This document shows positions 1 to 9,374 of a stretch of 64,000 bases of DNA, piece by piece. Origin of the DNA: Auanema rhodensis. Its lineage: Eukaryota > Nematoda > Chromadorea > Rhabditida > Rhabditidae. A model generated the notes under the pieces. That model did no database searches. It saw nothing but the letters and a program-made list of their open reading frames with translations, and was not told the origin of the DNA. The stretch spans positions 10,292,001 to 10,356,000 of the forward strand of contig OZ059897.1 of the NCBI GenBank assembly GCA_964057225.1, written 5' to 3'. The position numbers and the translations under genes were made by a program. How positions within the stretch are numbered: the first letter of the stretch is position 1; each line of letters begins with the position of its first letter.

Positions 1-1
1 C

Positions 2-3000
2 ACAATAGTACCTTTAGCACAAGACTACGCGCCATGGACTGAGAACCACACGATAGCACACGTCGTAAGCCTGGAAACTAAACAGTTCTACCCAGGAGAA
101 ACCAGATCGCTTACATTGGAAGTAGACGATCCCGCCTCTTACGAACAAGCTTTCATTAGAAGCTCACAGCGGACAGGAAAAATGAGTTTCGCCCCTACTA
201 CTTTCACCCCAACGGGATATGGAGTTCAGATATTTGCTACAAATATCTCTCCAGACACAATTGTAGTACAGACAAATCAAGGCATTGGAACAGCTTACGC
301 TATCCCGAAAAACACGGAGGAGCAAAAAGGACAATATGTGCCACCAGAAGCAAGATGGGAAGATCAACTACCATACTTCCCAGAGGACTTTATAAAAGAC
401 CTCGATGTAACAAACACCATCTTTACTCAGCTAGAGAGACAACAGTTAAAGAAAATAGTGCTCAGAAACAAGGAAGCTTTCTTAAACGAGGATCGCAATA
501 TTGGACTTTTCAAAGGACCAGTGGAACATAGCATCCCGATCATCGAAGGAAAAGTTCCATCTTTCAAGATCACGTACAGAATACCTCTATCACAACAAGA
601 AGAAGTAGAAAAACAAGTGGAGGAAATGTTAGAACAAGGAATAATTGAGCCATCTTTTTCTATGACTACCAGTCCCGTAATATTGGTCAAGAAAAAGGAT
701 AAAACGTACAGATTTGTGACTGATTTTCGAGCACTCAACGCAATAACGCAAAAACAAATCTACGTTATATCTAACATTCAAGACATCTTGGACCTAGCAG
801 CCGGAGCGCGTATCTTCAGTAACTTTGATCTAGTATCTGGATTCTTTCAAATCCCTCTTAGATCAGAAGATAGACACCTCACCGCATTCACTACTACGAG
901 CGGAACTTATCAATACTGCAGAATGCCGATGGGACTCTGCGGAGCTCCACACACATTCCAAAATGCTGTACGATATTTACAACAACACGTACGATGCAAG
1001 CTCTTCGTCTATCTCGACGATCTACTTCTCATATCGGAATCAACGACGAAACATTTACAAGATATCGACGAAGTACTGAACGCATCAGCAGAGCTAGGAT
1101 TAAAAATCAAGCTTAAGAAATGTACCTTCGGACAACAAGAAGTCAAATTCCTAGGATTCATTGTTGGACACGAAGGAATAAAACCAGACCCTCAGAAAGT
1201 AAAAGCAATCCAAGATTATCCAAGACCGAAATCAATAACAGGAGTTCGAGCATTTATGGGAGTTGTGAACTACTTTCGCAGATTTATTAGAAATGCCGCA
1301 GGCATTGCGTCACCACTTTATGAGCTCACGAAAAAGGATACAGCTTTCAAATGGGGAGATGCAGAAGAACAAGCATTTCAACAACTTAAACAGATACTCT
1401 GTCAAGCTCCTGTACTACAAGCACCTATAGCAAAACGACCTTACGTCATTGAAAGCGATGGAAGTATAATTGCAGTTGGCGCAGTACTATTACAGGCTAA
1501 AGACGACAAGGAACCACTTCACCCAATTGCATTTGCCAGCCGAAAACTGAACAAAGCCGAACGGAATTACCCGCCAATTGAAATCGAAGCCCTAGCACTC
1601 ACTTTCGCAGTACATCAATTTCGGACTTACATACTAGGCACACCAATAAGAATCATTACCGATCACAGGCCTCTTACTAGCCTCATGACAAGAAAAGATC
1701 TTATTGGCAGGCTAGCAAAATTTCAAATCGTATTACAAGAATACGACATCGAGATAGTGTATCGCCCAGGACGTCTTAACGGCGTCTGTGATGCACTTTC
1801 ACGATATTTTGAAGACGAAGTCAACGAAGCCAAGGAAAGAAAGAAGAAACCAAAAGAAACTCCTACACACAAAATCTCGACTATTTCAACTATTACGGAC
1901 CTTCGGACCATTCAAGGCAATACAGAATGGATCATGGAAACAAAAGAAAAGATTCGGAACAAAACAGCAGGAAGGCAACTAATGGATCGATATATCGTTG
2001 TGAACGACGCTCTGTATGCAAAACCCAAAACAGCTTTACAAACTCCGCGAGCCATTCTACCAAACGATCCAGCAATCACAATACCAATTATAGAAAAATT
2101 TCATAAAGACCCAATTCTCGGAGCACATCTTGGAATCAATAAGACTCAAGACTCCATTTTGCGACGGTACACTTGGACAGGAATACAGGATGATATCACA
2201 AGATATGTGAACAGATGTCTCGACTGTGCAAAGAGGAAAAATAACCCACATGAAGCCACAGTTGAACCAATGAGAAACTTCCCAACAGTGACACATCCAT
2301 GGGAACGAGTTCACATGGACATACTAGGACCATTACCTAGAACTGCAAAGGATAATAGATACATTTTATCTATACAGGACGCATTTTCCAAATGGATTAT
2401 AGCGATACCATTAATTCGTCAGACATCAGAAGAAATAGTATCAGCTATTATGACACACTTATTCTATGTCTTCGGACCCCCAAAGAAAATCATCACAGAC
2501 AATGGATCAAACTTTGTCTCACACGAATTCAAAAGCATGTGCGATAATCTTGGATCGGAACATCACACAACTATGCCATACTACAAAAACGCAAATGGTC
2601 AAGTGGAACGGCTACACAGAACACTGGAAGAAGCATTAACTTCCTACGTTAATGACGATCAAGACAATTGGGATATTATTCTACCAAAAATTGTTTTTAC
2701 GATGAATCGACTACCAAACGCTACTACTCGCACACCACCCTACGACTGTCTGTTTGGACAAACAGCTCGGTTACCAATAGATAAGGACTTAGAAACTCCA
2801 GGAGCCACAATCAAGAACGCCCCGGACTTACACGAGAAGATTCATGAAAGGATAGAGTTGAATAATGAAAGAATGAAGAAGAAATACGACGAAAATCACA
2901 GGACGCAGGAAAGAGAGATCTTCGTGGAAAATAGAGCACTCGTCAAGCGAGCAAAGCCAGCAAATAAATTACAAACAACAAGCGATGGACCATATATAAT

Positions 3001-3715
3001 CAAGGAAATAAAAGGAAATAACGTAATATTAGCAGATAGCGAAGGGAATACGATTATAGCTCACAAGAATAATATAAGATACTTTCCACCCGACGATAAC
3101 AACGTCGAAGAAAGCGAGCACAACAGAAACGACTCCGCACCCGCCATTTATAGCGACGGCTCACAGCAGGATACGGAAAATACGCGCGCTAAAAATAGCA
3201 CGCCCACCGCAACATCAATCTCTGATTCAGAAAGCGACAACGAGGACGAATTCTACGAACAAAGCCGACCTTCAATAACACCACAAGAAACAATAGCACC
3301 ACAGGAAATTACGCGGGAAACACAACAGGACAATTATCAAGCAGAAACCGGACCGAATACGGCAGACAAGTCAGCTACGGACAAGGACGAAAACAACTTA
3401 TTTCAACAACTTGTCGATAAAATTGGAGAAGAAACAAGGCAAGAGCTCTATGAAGAAAGACGTAAAGAGATACCCACAACCAAAAGATGGAGCTCAGCCC
3501 TCAAGTTGGCACTTGGAATAGAAGACAAAAATCCTATAACCGCTCCAAAACCATTCCACGTACCAATAAGGTACAACAGCGTGATACCCACCTTAGAGTC
3601 TAAAAACAGGCTCACACGCTCTCAGATACCTGATGCTCATTTCAATTCTCCAAAAACACCGGTTGTACGAAAGAAACGACCTTCAACAGTGATTGGAGCA
3701 ACAACAACCATTTAA
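2..3715 (+). CDS. pol: E1 polyprotein, C-terminal part: RT, RNase H, integrase
   Basis: The frame is open from the window edge (codon at 2-4), so this is the 3' part of a longer ORF; the first in-frame Met codon is not the real start. From the N-terminus it holds the protease-RT linker, then reverse transcriptase with the TDFRALN and FSNFDLVSGFFQIPL blocks and the catalytic YLDD at about nt 1010-1021. RNase H follows (IESDGS block, PPIEIEALAL, DALSRYF). Integrase has an intact HHCC zinc motif (H in FHKDP and GAHLG, then CLDC) and the D-D-E triad (HMDILG, TDNGSN, NGQVERLH). A GPY/F-like module is followed by an acidic, low-complexity stretch and a conserved final block (about nt 3397-3535, containing RQELYEER and ALGIED) that is also in E5. 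I see no stop or frameshift, so this pol could be active. Gypsy-type assignment is firm; functionality is inferred. Confidence 0.93.
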   Translation, partial: TIVPLAQDYAPWTENHTIAHVVSLETKQFYPGETRSLTLEVDDPASYEQAFIRSSQRTGKMSFAPTTFTPTGYGVQIFATNISPDTIVVQTNQGIGTAYAIPKNTEEQKGQYVPPEARWEDQLPYFPEDFIKDLDVTNTIFTQLERQQLKKIVLRNKEAFLNEDRNIGLFKGPVEHSIPIIEGKVPSFKITYRIPLSQQEEVEKQVEEMLEQGIIEPSFSMTTSPVILVKKKDKTYRFVTDFRALNAITQKQIYVISNIQDILDLAAGARIFSNFDLVSGFFQIPLRSEDRHLTAFTTTSGTYQYCRMPMGLCGAPHTFQNAVRYLQQHVRCKLFVYLDDLLLISESTTKHLQDIDEVLNASAELGLKIKLKKCTFGQQEVKFLGFIVGHEGIKPDPQKVKAIQDYPRPKSITGVRAFMGVVNYFRRFIRNAAGIASPLYELTKKDTAFKWGDAEEQAFQQLKQILCQAPVLQAPIAKRPYVIESDGSIIAVGAVLLQAKDDKEPLHPIAFASRKLNKAERNYPPIEIEALALTFAVHQFRTYILGTPIRIITDHRPLTSLMTRKDLIGRLAKFQIVLQEYDIEIVYRPGRLNGVCDALSRYFEDEVNEAKERKKKPKETPTHKISTISTITDLRTIQGNTEWIMETKEKIRNKTAGRQLMDRYIVVNDALYAKPKTALQTPRAILPNDPAITIPIIEKFHKDPILGAHLGINKTQDSILRRYTWTGIQDDITRYVNRCLDCAKRKNNPHEATVEPMRNFPTVTHPWERVHMDILGPLPRTAKDNRYILSIQDAFSKWIIAIPLIRQTSEEIVSAIMTHLFYVFGPPKKIITDNGSNFVSHEFKSMCDNLGSEHHTTMPYYKNANGQVERLHRTLEEALTSYVNDDQDNWDIILPKIVFTMNRLPNATTRTPPYDCLFGQTARLPIDKDLETPGATIKNAPDLHEKIHERIELNNERMKKKYDENHRTQEREIFVENRALVKRAKPANKLQTTSDGPYIIKEIKGNNVILADSEGNTIIAHKNNIRYFPPDDNNVEESEHNRNDSAPAIYSDGSQQDTENTRAKNSTPTATSISDSESDNEDEFYEQSRPSITPQETIAPQEITRETQQDNYQAETGPNTADKSATDKDENNLFQQLVDKIGEETRQELYEERRKEIPTTKRWSSALKLALGIEDKNPITAPKPFHVPIRYNSVIPTLESKNRLTRSQIPDAHFNSPKTPVVRKKRPSTVIGATTTI

Positions 3716-3936
3716 TCAAAAATAGAAACTTTTCGGGAAAATAACTTTATTCATTAATTTTTTTTTTATTAATTTATAATAATTCATTCTATCTGCTACC
3801 CAAACAACAAAAACAATGTTTTCCCCAATCATCAATCTTAATATCTATGTATCACAAAATATATACTTACCTATTTTTTTCACCCTATATAAGCTCAAAA
3901 TTCACCTCAAGCAGAAAAACTCCCAGCACCACAAGA
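3716..3936 (+). other. E1 spacer between pol and accessory gene
   Basis: About 220 bases without a convincing gene. The stretch is AT-rich with a long T run near 3758-3768. It ends with a TATA box and short leader for the next ORF. An in-frame ATG at 3847 lies upstream of the TATA box and is unlikely to be used. Confidence 0.6.
3885..3893 (+). promoter_or_regulatory. Internal TATA box for the E1 accessory gene
   Basis: CTATATAAG begins 52 bases before the accessory ATG at 3937. E5 has CTATATAAAG at nearly the same distance (58 bases) before its homologous gene. Matching motif and spacing in two diverged elements suggest a real RNA polymerase II core promoter, giving a subgenomic mRNA independent of the LTR. 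Confidence 0.6.
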
Positions 3937-4572
3937 ATGGCACTCGTCTTCCCTCCACCAGCCTGCGAGACACCTATCGCGATGATCAAGGAAAAGTGGA
4001 TCAAGATTCATTCGCTCCAGATAGAACTACAACAACTGGAGACAACAAACAACAGGACTAAAAAGATAAAAATCCTCCAATCATTTTCGGAGAATTTAGC
4101 CAGAGTTACTCTATTAATAGAGACTCTGGAAAGGTTACAATGTTCATGTAACAATGATGAAGAAGAGATGGCCAAAATGGCGCAAAACTGGTCCGAGGCC
4201 ACTGCCCGCACCAAGGCCACCATCAACAAACTACGCGAAGATCTAGGCTATCCAGCCTCCGAAAATGTAGCTAGCGCGGATCTCATCCCAAGATGGGCCG
4301 CGGAAGATATCCACAAGAGCTGGACAGAAGAAAGTATGATGGAATCGACTAACCAGTCGATTAGGAAGGCGGGAGACCTGATCAGCCAGGCCTTAAGGAT
4401 ACTAATGGCGACGCGCGCCACCACTCCGGACCAGAAAAGAAAGAAAATGATAATAGCAGGCCAGGCGACGGAACTGCTGACAGACGTCAGCCTGTTCCAC
4501 ATATGGACGGTCGCCGACCGGCAACCCGCGACCGACTTCCAGCTGGGACAAATCGAGGAGGAAGAAGGATAA
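3937..4572 (+). CDS. E1 accessory protein (unknown family), 211 aa
   Basis: The ORF can start at 3847, but that codon precedes the TATA box; ATG 3937 (context AAGAATGG) is the first start downstream of it and gives 211 residues, close to the 214 of the E5 homologue. I recognise no domain. The protein looks mostly helical, with leucine/isoleucine-spaced stretches near residues 28-70 that could form a coiled coil, a CSC motif near residue 70, and an acidic C-terminal end. It shares with E5 a W-(S/T)-E segment, a G-x-PA segment followed by A-D-(L/I), a Trp a short way on, and a helical block near the C-terminus. There is no signal peptide or membrane segment. By position it resembles a retroviral accessory gene; function unknown. 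Confidence 0.75.
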   Translation: MALVFPPPACETPIAMIKEKWIKIHSLQIELQQLETTNNRTKKIKILQSFSENLARVTLLIETLERLQCSCNNDEEEMAKMAQNWSEATARTKATINKLREDLGYPASENVASADLIPRWAAEDIHKSWTEESMMESTNQSIRKAGDLISQALRILMATRATTPDQKRKKMIIAGQATELLTDVSLFHIWTVADRQPATDFQLGQIEEEEG

Positions 4573-4605
4573 CAGCTGCACGAGGTGAATTCATAGTTTT
4601 TCTTC

Positions 4606-4637
<32 letters not shown>

Positions 4638-4801
4638 ATATTGTTTTCATTTTTTTTTAATATTATTCCTATTACACTATTATTCCTATTCTAGTATTCT
4701 AATTCTAATTCATTTATATATATATTTTTCTCTTTTGTTTCTTTTCCTTAAAAGGTCTAATTTCTTATAGCTGAGGTCAGCTACTTTTTCAATATAAGGC
4801 A
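4573..4801 (+). other. E1 3' untranslated region with T/C-rich tract
   Basis: About 230 bases between the accessory stop and the 3' LTR. It begins with pyrimidine-rich sequence and a T run (about 4622-4638) and ends with the inverted repeat at 4768-4783 and a short purine-rich end (AAGGCA) next to the LTR, the likely polypurine tract. No gene seen. Confidence 0.6.
4768..4783 (+). promoter_or_regulatory. Inverted repeat before E1 3' LTR (AGGT loop)
   Basis: TAGCTG - AGGT - CAGCTA is a perfect 6-bp stem with a 4-nt loop, ending 18 nt before the LTR. E4 and E5 have inverted repeats with different stem sequences but an AGGA or AGGT loop at 18 and 19 nt from their LTRs. Compensating stem changes suggest an RNA hairpin, possibly for plus-strand priming, RNA export or packaging. 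Confidence 0.6.
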
Positions 4802-5140
4802 TGTTCCATACGTGTCTTATAAAGAAGGCGGTTGACAACGTCAACCGACTTTTGGTTAATAGAATTCAATAAGAAACTAGACCTGAACTACTTTTTGTAT
4901 AAATTCAATTATATTTGTAATTAATATTTTGCTATATAAACCCCTGAGAAAGCAACTAGGTTGGCTTTCTCATAACATGTAGTTTCATTTATTTGATTAT
5001 TGTATTTTTGCTTTTATAATAGTATTTCCATATTCTGAATAAACTTCTTTTTCTCTACTCTCTGTTATTTTACAATGGCATTCACACTATTAAAGTCCAT
5101 ATGGTTACCTAGCCGGAACCCTAGGAACCAATATGGAACG
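4802..5140 (+). repeat. E1 3' LTR
   Basis: 339 bp, starting TGTTCC after AAGGCA and ending GGAACG, so the ends form a short inverted repeat. Inside are a TATA box (4932-4940), a 9-bp inverted repeat just after it (4945-4953 with 4964-4972) and an AATAAA polyadenylation signal (5038-5043). The 5' LTR is outside the window, so the left boundary rests on alignment with E4/E5 ends. The right boundary is marked by the return to E2 env sequence at 5141. Confidence 0.8.
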
Positions 5141-7555
5141 GCAGGATGCAATTGGTTTTGGTGTTATTTTACTCGAAAGGATAAGCGCTGATTGTGTACT
5201 TGGAATCAAAATAGTTTCTTTGCTTATTATAGCATCGTAGTAATGCATATCGATATAATTACAACGGGAATCCGATGTTTGGGGATCCCATATAATTATT
5301 GATGTGTTTGATTTGCAATTACCATGATGAGCACTACAACCTTCAGTGTTTAGTATTAAATTGGATAATATTGTATCATCGGGCATGCGGGTCATGACTC
5401 CGCGCTCTAGTACTAAACGCGGCCGCTCCTCGCACTCGTCGCGGCTAAACGCGCGCGCCGGATCATAGGAGGGCTCTGGGGTTGCTTGTGCTATACTATC
5501 GATTCTCTCCAGCTCCATGTTATTCCATTTGCGATCGCGAATCGCCTGCCTGCACTCGTGCGCCGCTATAGGCTGCACCCTATCGATTGTTCTGTTTGTG
5601 TCGCGGAGGAATAACAAATCGCGTACACACAGCTTGTGTACTTCCTTCGAGCAGCGCCACGCGTCCCACTCGTGTGCCGTGTGGTTTCGCGTGTATAGAT
5701 GGATTTGTGTACGTAGCACATGATTTGTTTCTGTTAATTTACATTTCTTTACTACTGGTGGAACTAATAAGGCTCCTCCAGTTGCTTTTGTGCAAATTTG
5801 ATATGAAGTTACACATGGCAGGAAAATTGCTACTGTGATTGCCATTACAACCGTTAGTGATAACGGTGAAAGGGTCACAGAGTTAATTCGTGGTGTGCTT
5901 CTATCTCGTCCTCTTGATTGATCTCTTTGATTGTTAAAATGGACTCTTCTTTGTCCGTTATGTTCATTAGTCCTTCCTCTTCTACTATTGTTTGAAGGAT
6001 TAAAATTGTTTGAATGCCAGTTGTTATTAAATCGTCCCGAATTTCGTTCATAATTATTGTTACGGCGATAAGTAGCAAAAGAGCCGTTACGATTTTGGTT
6101 GTTATTATATTTTGAAAAGTTTTTATTTTTCTGATAATTTTGATAATTATGATAATTTTTATTGTTTTGGTTATCACGTGGATAATTACGATCGAAATTT
6201 CGGTTATCTCGTCTCTCGTTTGTGCGCGCGAAAGGAGCTAGTGCTTTGTTTACAGCATTGACTAGCATGGACTGCGTGTCTGTTGTCTGGTTCATTATCG
6301 ATTCTTCCCAGCGAGCGGCCTCAATCGCATCCGTGAAGGATTTTGGCTTCGCTCGAATCACAGCTGGTTTCAGAGTATTTTTTAGTCCTCTGAGGAAAGT
6401 TGATCTTAATATGTGATCTTTGTGAGGGTCATCCGTGGCAAAAGCGCTTAGTGCAATCGTTCTCAGTGATTGAGCGTAAGCGTCAATTGTCAGATCCCCT
6501 TGGGTTGTATTTTGGAGATTGATCAGCGCGGGGTCCTGATTATATTCAGGACACAGCTTAGATGTTAAAGCTCTTAACAGGTCATTCCATGAACCGGTGG
6601 TTTTTAATTGTTCAGGTACTTGCCTGTACGCTTCTTCCGCTGCTTCGTTTTTAAGAAGCAAAGGTAGAAGGGCTAATCTCTCCGGGATTACCAGACCTAC
6701 AGCGTTGGCAAATAGGTTGAATTTAGCCGTGAAATCTCGAAAGTTGCGACTGCCATCATAAGTTGGGCAGTAGGGTGATAACAAGGCTTGCGCTATGGTA
6801 GTTTTCCCTGCCCCAGGTAAAGAAGGTTCAGTTGCCATATTACTTGTACGGGCAGATGGCATTTTTATCACTCTGCCTGTTGTTAATGAGTTCTCAGACA
6901 CAGGGGTTGTGTGTACTGAGCGGCTGGGTTGGTTTGGTGCTTTTGAACTTCCTGTTTTTGTATTTGATAAAATTGGGGTTGAAGTTTGGTTATCAGTAAT
7001 AGCAAGATGTGTATGTTCGGGTGGTTGTATGGGAGATAAATTAATGTTTGGAACCGACGAGTATCTGTTCGTGTGGCTGGTGTTCAAGTTTCGATCTTTT
7101 GGTGAACGATTGAAGAGATCAGAAACTATGTTTTTAAAAGTTTGTAAACCGCCTGCACTAGTAGTCGCTACTGAAGGTGAAACTGTTGGTTCAGGGATGG
7201 ACAGAGAGAGAGATGCGTCCGATTTGCTTGAGTTTTTATTTTTATTTTTCTTATTTTTATTTGAATTAGAGGAGCGTACCTTTTTAGCAGTAACTGGTGT
7301 TTGTTCTTCCACTATGATGGATGTTTCTTCTCCTCCTGGTGGTACGTAATCCTCGTCGCTTAATCGTTCGGTAGGTGAATAAGTGCCTGCACGAGGAGTA
7401 AAGAATTTGTCGGTTTTGTGCTCGGCTTTCTGCTCGTCTTCGATTATAGCGATGCTCTGTGCGCGAGCTCGGCTTCTGGTGAGTGGAGCTGAGTCTCGCA
7501 GATCAAAATCAGTTTGTGTACTGAGAGGTACAGCTGATCGGAATCGCTTATCCAC
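5105..7555 (-). pseudogene. gag-env: E2 gag-env ORF, env truncated by E1 insertion
   Basis: One frame runs from a non-ATG codon near 7555 (open back to a stop at 7619-7621) into the E1 LTR; the last 12 or so residues are E1 LTR sequence. Residues of about 250-415 form a Ty3/gypsy-type capsid (YDGSRNFRDF start, LRSTFLRGL block). Residues of about 440-560 are rich in Asn, Arg and Tyr, with no CCHC zinc knuckle. A hydrophobic segment at about 564-588 (TVVMAITVAIFLPCV) looks like an internal signal peptide. It leads into a Cys-rich ectodomain starting YQIC, homologous to the env of E4 and E5, which stops at about residue 804. The N-terminal 230 residues or so contain no ATG, so the start may come from another exon. 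Clearly broken. Confidence 0.85.
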
Positions 7556-8949
7556 TTTGGTAGCGCTCTTGGTTTGAAAAAACCTTGAGTGTTTAGTAAC
7601 GTGGGGGATTTTGAGACGTTAATGAGTGTTATGGATAAGGAGTTTTGGAAAAGGGGTGAGAAAGCTGTGAGTAACTGGTTTGTATAGTCGGCGTTAAGGA
7701 ATGAATCTAAGTTGTGGCCATCAACAGAGATCCGCCTACTACCGTATGAAAATTTGGACTTTGTTCGCTTTCCAATTTAATATTCTTAAATGTATATAAT
7801 TCAACCAGTTTGTATATGTTCAAAAATGTTCAGTGCTCACTTGATTGATGCCTGAGCAATCTCATTAGTCCTTAATCCCATTTTTTTTTCTTTTTCTGAC
7901 TATTCTGATCTTCTTGGACTCACGAGTGATCGAAAATGCCACGAAAATGGACTTTGGTAAATGTTCAAAGGATTTTAGCGGTTTTCATAATGTACATTCG
8001 TAATAGCATTACTCTTTTAAGGAAGCAATTTGGAAAACGAATGAGTACCGTAGTCCCATCATGATCAGAAATCTAGTTTTAAAATTATGGTTAGGAATAG
8101 ATGACTAAAGATTACAATAACTATATTTAAAGAATTATGGTGTTTAGGAATGAGTCTTATGCTTCAAAACAACAATAACGGTATGAGGAAGGTGACATAT
8201 AGTAAGGGGAGAAAATCCAAACTGATATGCTTAAGCCAACACGACCTGATAGACAATCACTAATAATAATTCAGTTCGTAAAATTGTACAGGATTTTTCG
8301 GACTATAGCGATCTTAAAATTCACTTTTCATAATATTCCTCCCATTTAGGTGAGGTTTCCCGTGTAAATTCAATGCGTTATCAAAATATTTTTGGATGTT
8401 AATGGCAAAAAGTTGTCTGAACAGAAATGTAACGCAAAATAAAATAGTCCTGATCGCAAAATATGAAATAATCTCAATTTGGTGCGCAAAATTGTTTCAT
8501 CCACAAAAATAAAGAAATAACCGTGGCTATTCTTTCCTCGAAGCCAAAATCAATCCTTAAAAGGAGAAAGTGTGGGCATAAATCTCAATAAAAATTATCC
8601 TTGGGTGAATTTGTTCACTAATTCATCCTAGGGTCCTCAAAAATGCTTCGAGTTCGGGTAACAGAGTATTCGATGTTAACAGCAAGGGTATAAAAATTGT
8701 TGGGTTCAGACAGACAGAAAATTGTGAACAAACGGGAAAATATAACTTCAGTTTCAAAAAATATAAAATATCCATCTCCAAAAGGAGTGGTCCTTGCATC
8801 TGTTCCCTTTTAAACGTTGTTGGCCCCACCGTATTGTGTTAAGACATGGAGTAGATGGTTTAGAGATATAAGAGAATTCAGATTCAATGAAATATTGAAA
8901 ATAACGAAATATAAGAGAAAATAGTCAAGAATCAAGATAAAATGTTCGA
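7556..8949 (-). other. E2 long 5' leader
   Basis: Nearly 1.4 kb between the primer-binding site and gag with no convincing ORF (one of 68 codons near 8623-8829 has no recognisable feature). Its length is similar to the E4 leader (about 1.0-1.2 kb). It may hold the packaging signal and a leader intron. I recognise nothing more specific. Confidence 0.55.
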
Positions 8950-8962
8950 GGTGGAACCTCCA
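8950..8962 (-). promoter_or_regulatory. E2 primer-binding site, tRNA-Gln type
   Basis: On the minus strand TGGAGGTTCCACC directly follows the LTR. It is complementary to the 3' end of animal tRNA-Gln (acceptor starting GGTTCCA, U at position 73, as I remember the family). The same 13 bases occur at the E4 site. Confidence 0.75.
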
Positions 8963-9304
8963 CGTTCCGTTATGCTCTCACGTCGATCCTATAGACCAAT
9001 AAAGCCTACAAGATGAGTGTGATAGTATTCCAGATGTAGCGGTAGATAAAGAGCATAATGGATAAACATAAGACTCGAGAAAGAAAGGTTTATTATGTCT
9101 ACATGATTACAATAAGTTATATAAGTCTACATAAAGATATAAAGTGAAAGAGAGCTAAGAAAGGAAGACCAACCATCCATAGTCATTCCATAAGGCAAAG
9201 CTGAAGTCTGTGTTCCATATGAAGGGCGTGTCGTCCTCTCTCAGCCTCATGTCGTCTGATTCTAACCCGCCTGCTACGTATTGATTTCCGAATGGAACGT
9301 CACA
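8963..9304 (-). repeat. E2 5' LTR
   Basis: About 342 bp; minus-strand ends TGTGACGTTCC and GGAACG. It contains TATA-like sequences near 9118-9125 and 9139-9149 and, downstream in its sense, a polyadenylation signal (TTTATT on the plus strand at 9089-9094). The outer edge is placed by the TGT start shared with other LTRs here and could be off by 2 bases. The adjoining array sequence begins CAGG. Confidence 0.75.
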
Positions 9305-9374
9305 CAGGAAATGAAGAATCTTAGTTCATTTCAGTAACAATGAACACAATAATTTGGTTTAGTTTGTAATACCG

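Larger units (their letters stand above)
1..5140 (+). mobile_element. E1: 3' part of a Ty3/gypsy-type retrovirus-like element
   Basis: E1 enters the window already inside the polyprotein and runs through RT, RNase H, integrase, a separate accessory gene and a 3' LTR ending at 5140. Its right flank is the interrupted env gene of E2 on the opposite strand, so E1 inserted into E2. The order pol - accessory gene - LTR, and the protein similarity, match E5 closely; the LTR sequences differ, so these are sister families. The 5' half (LTR, gag, env, protease active site) lies left of the window. Confidence 0.93.
5141..9304 (-). mobile_element. E2: 5' part of a gypsy-type element, interrupted by E1
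   Basis: Read on the minus strand: 5' LTR (9304-8963), primer-binding site, a leader of about 1.4 kb, then one frame encoding gag and the start of an envelope glycoprotein, cut at 5141 by E1. The rest of env and all of pol should lie left of the window beyond E1's 5' LTR. The right edge abuts a tRNA-His array spacer, so E2 itself inserted into the array. Confidence 0.88.

Noticed and set aside
3847..3936. Upstream ATG as the start of the E1 accessory protein
   Set aside because: It lies before the TATA box, adds 30 residues without counterpart in E5, and would not be in the TATA-driven mRNA.
4622..4638. T run as a strong terminator or functional poly(U) tract
   Set aside because: Runs of this kind are common in this AT-rich DNA and the E5 equivalent has the opposite polarity; nothing supports a function.
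6795..7349. Plus-strand ORF of 184 codons
   Set aside because: Antisense to E2 gag, low complexity, no recognisable feature.
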